Shown here: positions 31,481 through 37,933 of the stretch, piece after piece
Layout of the letters: every line of letters starts with the position of its first letter
Position numbering within the stretch: position 1 is the first letter of the stretch
Source of the DNA: Flavobacterium sp.
GTDB taxonomy: Bacteria > Bacteroidota > Bacteroidia > Flavobacteriales > Flavobacteriaceae
Length of the DNA: 37,933 nucleotides
Assembly (NCBI RefSeq): GCF_027490375.1
Contig: NZ_JAIXYH010000056.1
Coordinates: forward strand, 1-37,933
Direction of reading: 5' to 3'
Program-made: the position numbers and the translations under genes
Notes under the pieces: model-generated
Told to the model about the DNA's origin: nothing
The model's input: the letters and a program-made list of their open reading frames with translations, nothing else
The model's database searches: none

Positions 31481-32941
31481 CTACCAAGTATTTTTTTGGA
31501 GTCGCGCTCTTATTTCAGCTAAAGATTGATCGATTATTAGTTTTCCATCTCTGAAAATCTCTTTCAGCTCACCTTCTTTTTCTTGCTCCCAAGTAACCTG
31601 ATCGAGCAGTTGATAGGCTCCGTTTTCGAAAAGAATCTTCATTAATCCTTTTGCTGATTTCTTAGTACCATCATCTGTAATTGGATCTTTAAAAATTTCT
31701 CTACCTTTTCCATGAACTTCACCATATGTAGCTTTCATCGCAAACCCAAAAGTATCCCTGGTATTGTATTGATAGGTATATGAACCAATTCCTAAAACAA
31801 CATTTGTTGATGCAAATCCTTTTTCTTTTAATTGATTACAGATTGCTTCAGCTCTTTCAAGCGTAATACTATCTCCATAAATGGTACCTATATGCGAATC
31901 TAGTTCTTTAAAGCCTTTCTCATTTACGACACCGCCGAATGTTTCCCAAAGAAGTTCAACAACACCTTTTCGTTCGGCCTCCGTTTTACCATTTACATTT
32001 CCGCAAATAATCGCAACGGGGTCGCCACTATCAGGTCTAATAACTACTTTTCCCTCTCTCGACAACACTTCGTTTTTTAGAAGGGGTAAATACTTGGTTA
32101 GAACTTTCCATAAATCCCAAGTATCTGACACTATTGATACAATACCTTTTGGGTAGACCTCGGTAATTAATCTGCGAAAAGTTCCCAATTCGTCGTCGAT
32201 GGTTCCCATGCACATGACGCTGTGTTCTGTCGCCGAAACGGAGCCACCCACTAATTCGAAATCTGAATCAGCCTTATAGTATTGTTCGAGTAAAGAAATT
32301 GCTGGAATCGTATCGGTACCCGTGAAGCTCAATAAATGCCCGCAGGCTGAAATTAAACTGGCTTCAACACCTGCCATTCCGCGCTTGGAAAAATCGTGCC
32401 CTTGCCAATTCACGAAGTCTGTATTCGATGCTGTTTCCTCTGCAAATTTTTCTAGAACTCGTCTGTACTGTTTTGCAATTGTAGCCGAAGTGCAAGGCAT
32501 CCAAACTACGGCAGACACCAAAGTTTCAAAATAATTAGTAAGCCAGAAGAAATCAGGAAGCGTATTATACATTGTAAACATTGGTACACGAACGGGCACA
32601 GACACTCCCTCAGGCAATGATTTAATAACCATAGGAATGTAACCTAGATCGTGGAGGTCTTCTATATGCTTTGTGCCAACCTGATTTTCACCCAGATAAT
32701 TATTAATTCTTCTCGCATATTCTCTGACAACTTTACCTTTAGGTTGTTTAAAAAAATACGTTTCGAAATCTTCAATAATATATTTTTTGATAAAGTACTG
32801 TAAGCCGAAAAGCACTACTTCGTCGATACCGGAAATTCTGCTTTTCCTAGGTGTCCAATTTGAATATACAAGTGTAGTCCCTTCAGGGTATTGTCGACGA
32901 TGATCTACTTTATAGCCATCGGTTAAAAGTAACGGATTCAT
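31481..32941 (-). CDS. nadV: Nicotinamide phosphoribosyltransferase-like protein (NAMPT/NadV)
   Basis: A 486-residue NAMPT-fold enzyme; the expected reaction is nicotinamide + PRPP to NMN. It opens with LLLTDGYKVDHRRQYPEGTTLVYSNWTPRKS. It retains the nicotinamide-site Asp210 in SFTGTDT, the catalytic His240 in SATEHSVMCMG and the phosphate-site IRPDSGDP (301-308), then IYGDSITLERAEAIC and GIGSYTYQYNTRDTFGFAMKAT. It overlaps the HAD-like gene by ATGA and so belongs to the prs-like operon. A nicotinamide ADP-ribose transferase, the phage Namat type, would look much the same and is a real alternative. Confidence 0.9.
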   Translation of the reverse strand: MNPLLLTDGYKVDHRRQYPEGTTLVYSNWTPRKSRISGIDEVVLFGLQYFIKKYIIEDFETYFFKQPKGKVVREYARRINNYLGENQVGTKHIEDLHDLGYIPMVIKSLPEGVSVPVRVPMFTMYNTLPDFFWLTNYFETLVSAVVWMPCTSATIAKQYRRVLEKFAEETASNTDFVNWQGHDFSKRGMAGVEASLISACGHLLSFTGTDTIPAISLLEQYYKADSDFELVGGSVSATEHSVMCMGTIDDELGTFRRLITEVYPKGIVSIVSDTWDLWKVLTKYLPLLKNEVLSREGKVVIRPDSGDPVAIICGNVNGKTEAERKGVVELLWETFGGVVNEKGFKELDSHIGTIYGDSITLERAEAICNQLKEKGFASTNVVLGIGSYTYQYNTRDTFGFAMKATYGEVHGKGREIFKDPITDDGTKKSAKGLMKILFENGAYQLLDQVTWEQEKEGELKEIFRDGKLIIDQSLAEIRARLQKNTW

Positions 32942-33336
32942 ATTTTATTATTTTTTACTAATTCAACTACTTTCTTTAATTCCAAAAAAACTTGATGCAG
33001 TCCGGCGCGATCATCTAAGTAGGCATTAGCATAGATTTTTCTGCTGGAAGACTGATAAAACGGTGGATTTTCATTAATCAGATCTACTGGTATCTGGAGC
33101 TCATTCAAATACGATTTTACAAAATCTAAATCCTGTTGACCTGTCCAGCAAATAAGACAACAATTAATAGACTTAAGCTCACACAATAAAGTAATGATGT
33201 CTGAAAAATCGTGACCTTTTCGATGGAAATCGTATACAGTATCGTCGAAATCATAAGCTATTACTAAACTGCCATATTTCTTGTACTCTGTAAGTAAACG
33301 ATTCAGAGTGTTATTTGTATTAAGATAGTAATCCAT
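32938..33336 (-). CDS. Small HAD-like hydrolase
   Basis: A 132-residue protein from the ATG at 33336 (MDYYLNTNNTLNRLL); a GTG lies one codon earlier. HAD motif I is AYDFDDTVYDFH (about 29-40), motif II is the Thr in LICWTGQQ and motif IV is AYLDDRAGL, so the phosphatase core is present without a cap domain. It overlaps the prs-like gene by 17 nt and the NAMPT-like gene by 4 nt. A role in dephosphorylating a nucleotide intermediate, or as a structural partner, is inference from this tight coupling. Confidence 0.75.
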   Translation of the reverse strand: MDYYLNTNNTLNRLLTEYKKYGSLVIAYDFDDTVYDFHRKGHDFSDIITLLCELKSINCCLICWTGQQDLDFVKSYLNELQIPVDLINENPPFYQSSSRKIYANAYLDDRAGLHQVFLELKKVVELVKNNKI

Positions 33337-34165
33337 CACGTAGATAAAGCTGCGTTAACAATTCATGATTTACATTTCGAAAACTATCTGTGGTAAAAAT
33401 ACGGTCAAAACAGTTCAAATCTTCGAAACCTTTACTGAAAATTCCGTGGCTAACTGCCAAGAAGAGTCTGCCGGAATTTTTCTTTTTAAGCTCTGCAGCT
33501 AATCCTACAAAAGTGGCACCGCCATCACAAATATCATCAACGATTAAACAATCTGCTCCTTTTAAATCGTCTGAATAAACCTTGAATCCTGAAAGCTTAC
33601 CCGTTTTTACATCCCGTTTCTTATTGCATTCGATTACAGGTAAACCTCCTAGAAATTGTGATAGCTTATAAATCTTTTTCAAGGCACCACCATCAGGAGA
33701 AACAAGCAAGGTTTCCGAGCCAAGATTTTGAATCACCTTTTTAATAAAGCTGTGATTTGAAATCAATTCGCAGTTATTTACAAGCGCTGCCGTCACTTCT
33801 GAATGCGCATCATACACAACTACCCTTTTGAAGTTTAAGAGATTTATTAAATCGGCATAGACTTTCACAGACAAAGCTTCGCCAGAAACCATTACCCTAT
33901 CTTGTCTTGAAGCTGGAAAATATGGAAGTATCAGGGTTTCTAAAATACCGCCCATTCTTCGAATAGCATCAGCCGCTAAACACAAAACACCTAAATCATT
34001 AAAACTTCGAATTCGTGCGGTGACAATCACTTGAGCATTCCTTTCAATATCACTGTTGAGCTTAAAATGTGGTTCGCCGCCAGCGAATACGAAGCTATCA
34101 AATTGCAACTCTGTGGCAGCAATTGGGGTGAAATCTTTGTCTAAATTTAAAGTGACTACATTCAT
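33320..34165 (-). CDS. PRPP-synthetase-like protein, short and divergent
   Basis: 281 residues, shorter than the usual 310-320 of Prs. The core motifs are recognisable: ASRQDR (85-90) for ATP, YDAHSEV with His121 for metal/pyrophosphate, and VDDICDGGATF (209-219) in place of the usual VDDMIDTGGT ribose-phosphate loop. The catalytic flexible loop reads ECNKKRDVKTGK (179-190) instead of the KRR-type loop. The substrate may be ribose 5-phosphate or a larger ribosyl phosphate such as ADP-ribose. It is the first gene of the operon and its ATG directly abuts a 21-bp palindrome. Confidence 0.85.
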   Translation of the reverse strand: MNVVTLNLDKDFTPIAATELQFDSFVFAGGEPHFKLNSDIERNAQVIVTARIRSFNDLGVLCLAADAIRRMGGILETLILPYFPASRQDRVMVSGEALSVKVYADLINLLNFKRVVVYDAHSEVTAALVNNCELISNHSFIKKVIQNLGSETLLVSPDGGALKKIYKLSQFLGGLPVIECNKKRDVKTGKLSGFKVYSDDLKGADCLIVDDICDGGATFVGLAAELKKKNSGRLFLAVSHGIFSKGFEDLNCFDRIFTTDSFRNVNHELLTQLYLRDGLLS

Positions 34166-34186
34166 TTTGCGTAATTTTAACGCAAA
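34166..34186. promoter_or_regulatory. Predicted NrtR operator 1
   Basis: TTTGCGT-N7-ACGCAAA is a 21-bp palindrome with perfect 7-bp arms, ending exactly at the base before the prs-like ATG. It overlaps the predicted -7 box. Operator 2, 51 bp away centre to centre, shares the pattern TTTRCGTAA...ACGCAAA. NrtR regulators bind 21-bp palindromes near their target genes. Confidence 0.65.
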
Positions 34187-34190
34187 TGTA
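34183..34190 (-). promoter_or_regulatory. Predicted -7 box of the prs-HAD-nadV operon
   Basis: TACATTTG on the minus strand fits TAnnTTTG and overlaps operator 1 by four bases. Transcription would start about 10 nt before the ATG, inside the operator, so a bound repressor should block it. The -33 region is A/T-only and not distinctive. Confidence 0.5.
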
Positions 34191-34216
34191 ATTATTTAAA
34201 TTAATCTAAAAAATAT

Positions 34217-34237
34217 TTTACGTAAAATTTACGCAAA
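34217..34237. promoter_or_regulatory. Predicted NrtR operator 2
   Basis: The 21-bp palindrome has arms TTTACGTAAA and TTTACGCAAA around a central A, with one mismatch; the inner 13 bases CGTAAA-A-TTTACG are perfect. It overlaps the last codons and the TAA stop of nrtR (34229-34231). It lies upstream of the operon promoter on the same helical face as operator 1 if the 51-bp spacing is counted as five turns. Confidence 0.6.
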
Positions 34238-34921
34238 ATTAATTTCAAAGAAAATACCCTCTTGCACTAATTGCTCATATTTAGTTTGATTAAAGCGGTA
34301 TAATTTAGCTGGACGCCCTTTAGATTTTGGCGCATACTCGCCTGTATCTTCGATGATACCAAAACTTAGTATCTTCTTTCTAAAATTCCTACGATCAATT
34401 TCTTTATTTAAAATGGAGCAGTATAAATTTTCTAAATCAGAAAACAAAAATTCTTTCGGCAATAAGTCAAATCCAATGGGATGATATGTTAATTTGGCTT
34501 GAATTCGTTGGTATGCGAGTTTCAAGATTTGGTCGTGATCAAATGCCAGAGGAGGTATATCATTTATTGAAAACCACCTTGCTTCATCCGCATCACTATC
34601 TGCGATGGGTTGCAGAGCAGTTGAATTAACTAGTGCAAAATAAGCCACAGAAACAACTCTAAATCTGGGATCTCTATGAACATTATCCCCAAAGGTATAC
34701 AGTTGCTCTAGATAGTTAACGGTAATTCCTGCTTCTTCTCTCAGTTCTCTGTTAACAGCTTCATCAAGTGTTTCCCCATCTTTAACGAAGCCCCCAACTA
34801 AAGCCCAATGATCTTTAAAAACGCCAAACTTCTGCTTGATTAACAATACATTTAACTTATTTTCAGAGTACCCGAAGACAATTGCATCAACAGCAATTTT
34901 AATATTCTGATTCAATTCCAT
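34229..34921 (-). CDS. nrtR: NrtR-type Nudix transcriptional regulator of NAD metabolism
   Basis: A 230-residue protein with an N-terminal Nudix domain (about 8-145) and a C-terminal winged helix containing KSKGRPAKLYRFN (about 200-212), as in NrtR repressors. Members of this family bind ADP-ribose, which releases them from DNA. The Nudix box G44-x5-E50-x7-R58-E59-L60-x-E62-E63-x-G65-I66 is complete. Many NrtR proteins have lost it, so hydrolase activity on ADP-ribose is possible here. It lies upstream of the prs-HAD-nadV operon with the two palindromes between. A half-site ACGTAAA (34943-34949) lies near its own predicted -7 box. Confidence 0.88.
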   Translation of the reverse strand: MELNQNIKIAVDAIVFGYSENKLNVLLIKQKFGVFKDHWALVGGFVKDGETLDEAVNRELREEAGITVNYLEQLYTFGDNVHRDPRFRVVSVAYFALVNSTALQPIADSDADEARWFSINDIPPLAFDHDQILKLAYQRIQAKLTYHPIGFDLLPKEFLFSDLENLYCSILNKEIDRRNFRKKILSFGIIEDTGEYAPKSKGRPAKLYRFNQTKYEQLVQEGIFFEINFA

Positions 34922-34945
34922 ATTCAGGAGTTTGTCTTAAAAACG

Positions 34946-34953
34946 TAAAGATA
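34946..34953 (-). promoter_or_regulatory. Possible -7 box of nrtR
   Basis: TATCTTTA on the minus strand differs from TAnnTTTG at the last base and lies 25 bases upstream of the nrtR ATG. It overlaps the half-site ACGTAAA (34943-34949), which matches one arm of the downstream operators, so weak autoregulation is conceivable. Confidence 0.3.
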
Positions 34954-35274
34954 ATGCAGTATACGACTAAAACCTTATTCGTATGCAACTGTGGGTTGTT
35001 TTGCTGGCTCGATCGTATAGACATTTAAGTATGAGGGGTTAAACCATTTTCATTTGTACTACGATCTTTCTTTTAAGTTTCCGGTGAGGGAAATCGTTTT
35101 TTTGTGTACTCGTTTTTAGTTTCTAATTGAAAAATTTGAGCTTTTCTGGTTTTACAATTTGAAAAAGTGAATTTTTAAAGTAGTGAAAATCTCAAATTGC
35201 GACACTAGTGAAAAAACATGCTTCATCAGTTACGGAAATAGTTTACTTCCAACTAAAACTACCTACTTATAGGT
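34954..35274. other. Intergenic region upstream of nrtR
   Basis: No gene or clear RNA structure was found. The sequence is AT-rich with scattered T-runs. A small duplication GAAAAAGTGAATTTTTAAAGTAGTGAAAA lies near 35160 and is of no evident use. Confidence 0.35.
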
Positions 35275-35454
35275 ATTTTTCCACTAAACGTTAGTAACGG
35301 ATTTCCCAGCCCCGACAGACGTGGAAAGCGCGCAAAGCAAAACGGGGCTATTTTGCCGAAAGCTGCGGCGACTGAAAGAAGCCGTGAGCTGCACGTGTAA
35401 AATACCCCGTTTTGGTGCGTACTTGGAACAAATGGCGGGAAAAGCGGGCCGGAA
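35275..35454 (+). repeat. GC-rich hairpin repeat element, copy B
   Basis: It begins TTTTTCCACT-AAACGTTAGTAACG like copy A (3270). AAAACGGGG-C-TATTTT pairs with AAAATA-CCCCGTTTT, a 15-bp stem with one bulged C, and AGCCCCG can alternatively pair with CGGGGCT. Copy A keeps the same stem with different bases (AAAAATGGG / CCCATTTTT), so the structure rather than the sequence is conserved. The end GCGGGAAAAGCGGG matches the GCGGACAGCGGGA end of copy A. A microsatellite follows directly. Confidence 0.65.
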
Positions 35455-35654
35455 GATTTAAAGATTTAAAGATTGAAAGATTTAAAGATTTAAAGATTGA
35501 AAGATTGAAAGATTGAAAGATTGGAAGATTGAAAGATTGAAAGATTGAAAGATTGGAAGATTGAAAGATTGAAAGATTGAAAGATTGAAAGATTGAAAGA
35601 TTACAAGATTACAAGATTGAAAGATTACAAGATTGAAAGATTGAAAGATTAGAA
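35455..35654 (+). repeat. Tandem array of 25 x 8 bp (GATTGAAA)
   Basis: Exactly 200 bases with an unbroken 8-bp period. The main unit is GATTGAAA; variants are GATTTAAA near the start, GATTGGAA twice in the middle, and GATTACAA and GATTAGAA near the end. There are no spacers, so it is not a CRISPR array. It ends 17 nt from the stop codon of the T9SS gene, at its 3' side. Confidence 0.92.
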
Positions 35655-35671
35655 AATTGGGGATTTCCTAA

Positions 35672-37264
35672 TTACTTGCGGACAAGTTTCAACACTTGCG
35701 AACCTGCGGCGGTGGTACATTTTGCAAAATAGAGTCCGGCGGGATACGAAGCTGCATCGATGATAACTTCAGACGAATTAGGTGTTAGCACTAACACTTG
35801 TCTGCCGGAAACATCGTGTACGCTTACTGTTTGAATAATTTGTTCCGACTGTATTGTCCAGTTTCCATGCGATGGATTTGGGAATGCGCGAAGGCTTGCT
35901 TGTTGTGCGAAAGTATTGGTATTGAGTATTGTTCCTGGATTTACCGAGAAATAGATATTATCGAAATACACGATATCTGAAACCAAATCGGAACTGGTTC
36001 CTAACTTAAATTGGAAAAATTTGGTTTTATTAAATCCTAAATTTTGGAAAAAACTCAAGGGCACATTAACCGATTGCCACGCACCTTTAACCAACGTTCC
36101 GTTACTGCCCGTTGTCGTTAACTCGTAATTGTACTCCACTACTCCACCGTTATTGGCGATTAAGATAAATCGAATCTCGTTTGAGTTAGCGTCGGCGAAA
36201 TAGTCGAAATGCACGTAATTGTAATTTGAAATATCGGTTACTGTGTTCGTTCCTTCGCCATAACCTGCAACGGCAAAATTCATGCGTATTGCTTCGTTGG
36301 TAACGGCAGTACCGTCTAAATCGGGCGTTGATGCGAACTCTCCAAAAACGTAATCGGGTGTCCATGTATTTGTAAAGTTACCGGTATCGCTGTAAATATT
36401 AAGCACTTCGGCGTTGGGCGTACCCGGAGTTGGAGCCACATTTGGGGTGTTTGTAGTAAAATTTACATTATAAAATTCTTGTACTTGTCCGTTTGAAGAA
36501 GTTACAACTACTGTTGCGGTTCCTGGTAATGCATTTGCTTGTACGATCACAATGTTTGCAGCTGGATCGGTGGCAACAGCCGACACTTGCGGAATATCGG
36601 TAGTACCTACAACTAAATCGACCGTATAATTCGTTGTAATTGCAGAGAAATTTGGAAGACCAACGCCATTGATGCTCAATGCCGCCAAAGAAGGATCGGC
36701 ACCAGGTGGGGTTGCTGGTTTCCAGAAATAAACGTTATCGAGGTAAATATCAACAGGCGAGGTACTTCCGGGTCCGTTTGCAGCAAATTTCATTTGAAAA
36801 ACCGAATCCCACGTCATATCAGTAAACGCACTTTTGGGGATATCGACGCTGTACCAGTTACCTTGGGTGTGATTTATGGTTACTAGAAATTCGCTCTGAC
36901 CGCTGCCGTTGTTTACGGGAGTTACCTGTAAGATTGTGTTTGTAGGATTGGCGTTGGTCCAGACATCAACATGCAGAAATTCCATGTTGGAAAGATTTTG
37001 CGCTGCGAGGTTTGTTCCTTGGTAGTTAAAATTGAGGTACGCTAATACGAGATTGCCATCGCCAACATCGAAACTGGCGTTGGTGCAGCAAATACCCGAC
37101 TGTCCCCAATCGGGATTATAGTTTGTGGCGATATTTGGAAATGTATTTCCGTAGATAGAAACTACGTCGGCCGGATTATTAGTTGGTGCGTTTGGAGCCG
37201 TGGTGGGTTGTGCAAATGATTGAGCTGAAGCTACAAGCAGTATCGCAAAGAAGAGGTTTTTCAT
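35672..37264 (-). CDS. T9SS-secreted protein with two carbohydrate-binding-like domains
   Basis: From the ATG at 37264 (MKNLFFAILLVASAQSFAQ signal peptide) it has 530 residues. An upstream ATG at 37294 would add ten residues before the signal and is less likely. Two related beta-sandwich domains are visible: one from DVVSIYGNTFPNIATNYNPDWGQ to VDIYLDNVYFWK (about 33-183), the other from EVLNIYSDTGNFTNTWTPDY to DIVYFDNIYFS (about 285-440). A cadherin-like sandwich (ADPSLAALSINGVGLPNF) lies between them. The last 75 residues (LRAFPNPSHGNWTI...YPAGLYFAKC) are a type A T9SS sorting domain. There is no catalytic domain; binding of beta-glucan-like sugars is inference. Confidence 0.85.
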   Translation of the reverse strand: MKNLFFAILLVASAQSFAQPTTAPNAPTNNPADVVSIYGNTFPNIATNYNPDWGQSGICCTNASFDVGDGNLVLAYLNFNYQGTNLAAQNLSNMEFLHVDVWTNANPTNTILQVTPVNNGSGQSEFLVTINHTQGNWYSVDIPKSAFTDMTWDSVFQMKFAANGPGSTSPVDIYLDNVYFWKPATPPGADPSLAALSINGVGLPNFSAITTNYTVDLVVGTTDIPQVSAVATDPAANIVIVQANALPGTATVVVTSSNGQVQEFYNVNFTTNTPNVAPTPGTPNAEVLNIYSDTGNFTNTWTPDYVFGEFASTPDLDGTAVTNEAIRMNFAVAGYGEGTNTVTDISNYNYVHFDYFADANSNEIRFILIANNGGVVEYNYELTTTGSNGTLVKGAWQSVNVPLSFFQNLGFNKTKFFQFKLGTSSDLVSDIVYFDNIYFSVNPGTILNTNTFAQQASLRAFPNPSHGNWTIQSEQIIQTVSVHDVSGRQVLVLTPNSSEVIIDAASYPAGLYFAKCTTAAGSQVLKLVRK

Positions 37265-37294
37265 GGTTTGGTTAATTTCTGTAAATGACGTCAT

Positions 37295-37554
37295 TTTGCT
37301 GATTATCAGATTTTTTATGACGTTACAAAAACTATACAGGCGAAAACTAATTACATAACGGCTATACGACTGCTAACAGCGAGATTAGGCAATAACCAAA
37401 GTGGTTTGTTGTGTAGTTATGTTGAGGTAAAAAGTTGTGAAATTGGGATTTATAAAAGGATAAAAATGTGTGAAGTACAATTTTAAGCATGAAAATAACG
37501 GTAACGGCTTTCGGTTTACAACTTGGAATTGCTGCGGTTGTATTGGGGAAATTC
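37295..37554. other. Region upstream of the T9SS gene without a supported gene
   Basis: No gene, promoter box of good quality or clear hairpin was found. Frames here on both strands run into the repeats beyond 37555 and have no recognisable domain. Confidence 0.4.
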
Positions 37555-37933
37555 TTTTTTAGCGCACAGAAAACGCAGAAATGCACAGAATTTTGTGGAA
37601 AATTTAGTTGGTGAGGAAAACACAGAACGCGTCGATACTTATAATTCGGACCGGCCTTCGACAGGCTCAGGCACCAACCTTCGACAGGCTCAGGCGTCGA
37701 GGGAGCACGAAGTTTCACGAAGTTTTTCACAATGTACACAATGCCGCCTTAGACAGGCTCAGCCTTCGAGGGAGCACCATGTTGCACGAAGTTTCTCACA
37801 AAGTACACAACGCCGCCTTCGACCCGCTCACATACCAGCTTTTTAAGCGCACAGAAAACACTGAACCTCACAGATTTTTGCGCAATAGGGTACCGTTGAG
37901 GAAAACACAGAACGTGTCAAGCCACCAAAAAAC
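37555..37933. repeat. Cluster of REP-like and direct repeats
   Basis: CCTTCGACAGGCTCAGG copies lie at 37655-37675 (identical to 12-32) and 37678-37694, with degenerate copies at 37747-37762 and about 37815-37830. A 69-bp unit starting TCGAGGGAGCAC is duplicated in tandem, diverged (37697-37765 and 37766-37834). The block is bracketed by two similar segments with AGCGCACAGAAAAC and GAGGAAAACACAGAACG (about 37560-37632 and 37846-37919). The frames across it are by-products of the repeats, not genes. Confidence 0.75.

Noticed and set aside
35455..35654. Possible CRISPR array
   Set aside because: The 8-bp units are contiguous with no spacers and there are no cas genes; it is a simple tandem repeat.
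37362..37846. Frames of 107-125 codons on both strands at the right end
   Set aside because: They run through the REP-like repeats, and their sequences (for example RQAQASREHE, LRQAQPSREHH) simply reflect the duplicated DNA.

Overview
The window is chromosomal DNA of a Bacteroidota bacterium, most probably of the class Flavobacteriia. The evidence is a type IX secretion (T9SS) C-terminal sorting domain, fused CcsB-CcsA cytochrome c assembly, TonB receptors with a carboxypeptidase-like N-terminal domain, small Flavobacteriia families (DUF6146, DUF6787, DUF4266/DUF3570, LIC_10190-like), weak ribosome-binding sites, and repeated promoter -7 boxes of the Bacteroidota form TAnnTTTG (for example at 13255, 26989, 9866 minus, 13050 minus and 34183 minus). 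No tRNA, rRNA, CRISPR array, transposase or integrase was seen.

Layout. (1) 1-6.1 kb is an AT-rich accessory stretch: a ParD/ParE toxin-antitoxin pair, then a run of small, mostly secreted or membrane proteins of unknown function on the minus strand. They are separated by long intergenic regions that hold palindromes, one attC-like imperfect hairpin (2450-2581) and one GC-rich hairpin element followed by a microsatellite. One gene resembles XAC2610-type proteins, known in Xanthomonas for an effector-immunity role. (2) 6.1-13.1 kb is a housekeeping block on the minus strand: the large fused cytochrome c assembly protein CcsBA, and the uvrD/pcrA-tsaC pair. (3) 13.3-17.7 kb on the plus strand holds a membrane-anchored conserved protein, a stand-alone response regulator, and a three-gene unit (His/Cys-rich secreted protein, ZnuD-like TonB receptor, lipoprotein) that looks like metal, probably zinc, uptake. 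(4) 18.1-22.9 kb is a core Flavobacteriia neighbourhood: a two-cluster ferredoxin divergent from a LuxC-like acyl-CoA reductase, then serC, serA, DUF6146 and DUF6787. (5) 22.9-28.4 kb holds msrA, lolD with a polytopic membrane protein, a TIGR02757 protein and a DEAD-box RNA helicase. (6) 28.5-31.3 kb is a compact four-gene operon, thioredoxin - ApbE flavin transferase - DUF4266 - DUF3570, probably an extracytoplasmic flavinylation/redox system. (7) 31.5-34.9 kb is an NAD-related island on the minus strand: NrtR-type Nudix regulator, a short PRPP-synthetase-like protein, a small HAD-like protein and a nicotinamide phosphoribosyltransferase-like enzyme, with two matched 21-bp palindromes between regulator and operon. 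(8) 35.0-37.9 kb holds a second GC-rich hairpin element with a perfect-period array of 25 x 8 bp, a T9SS-secreted protein with two carbohydrate-binding-like domains, and a cluster of REP-like repeats that also occurs at the first bases of the window.

The best candidate for an under-described system is the NrtR/Prs-like/HAD/NAMPT-like island. It has the gene content of the phage NAD reconstitution pathway (ADP-ribose pyrophosphate synthetase plus nicotinamide ADP-ribose transferase). It also sits under a regulator family whose known ligand is ADP-ribose, which would be the substrate of that pathway. The second candidate is the composite hairpin-plus-microsatellite element: it occurs twice, in the same orientation, 15-17 nt beyond the stop codon of a minus-strand gene.
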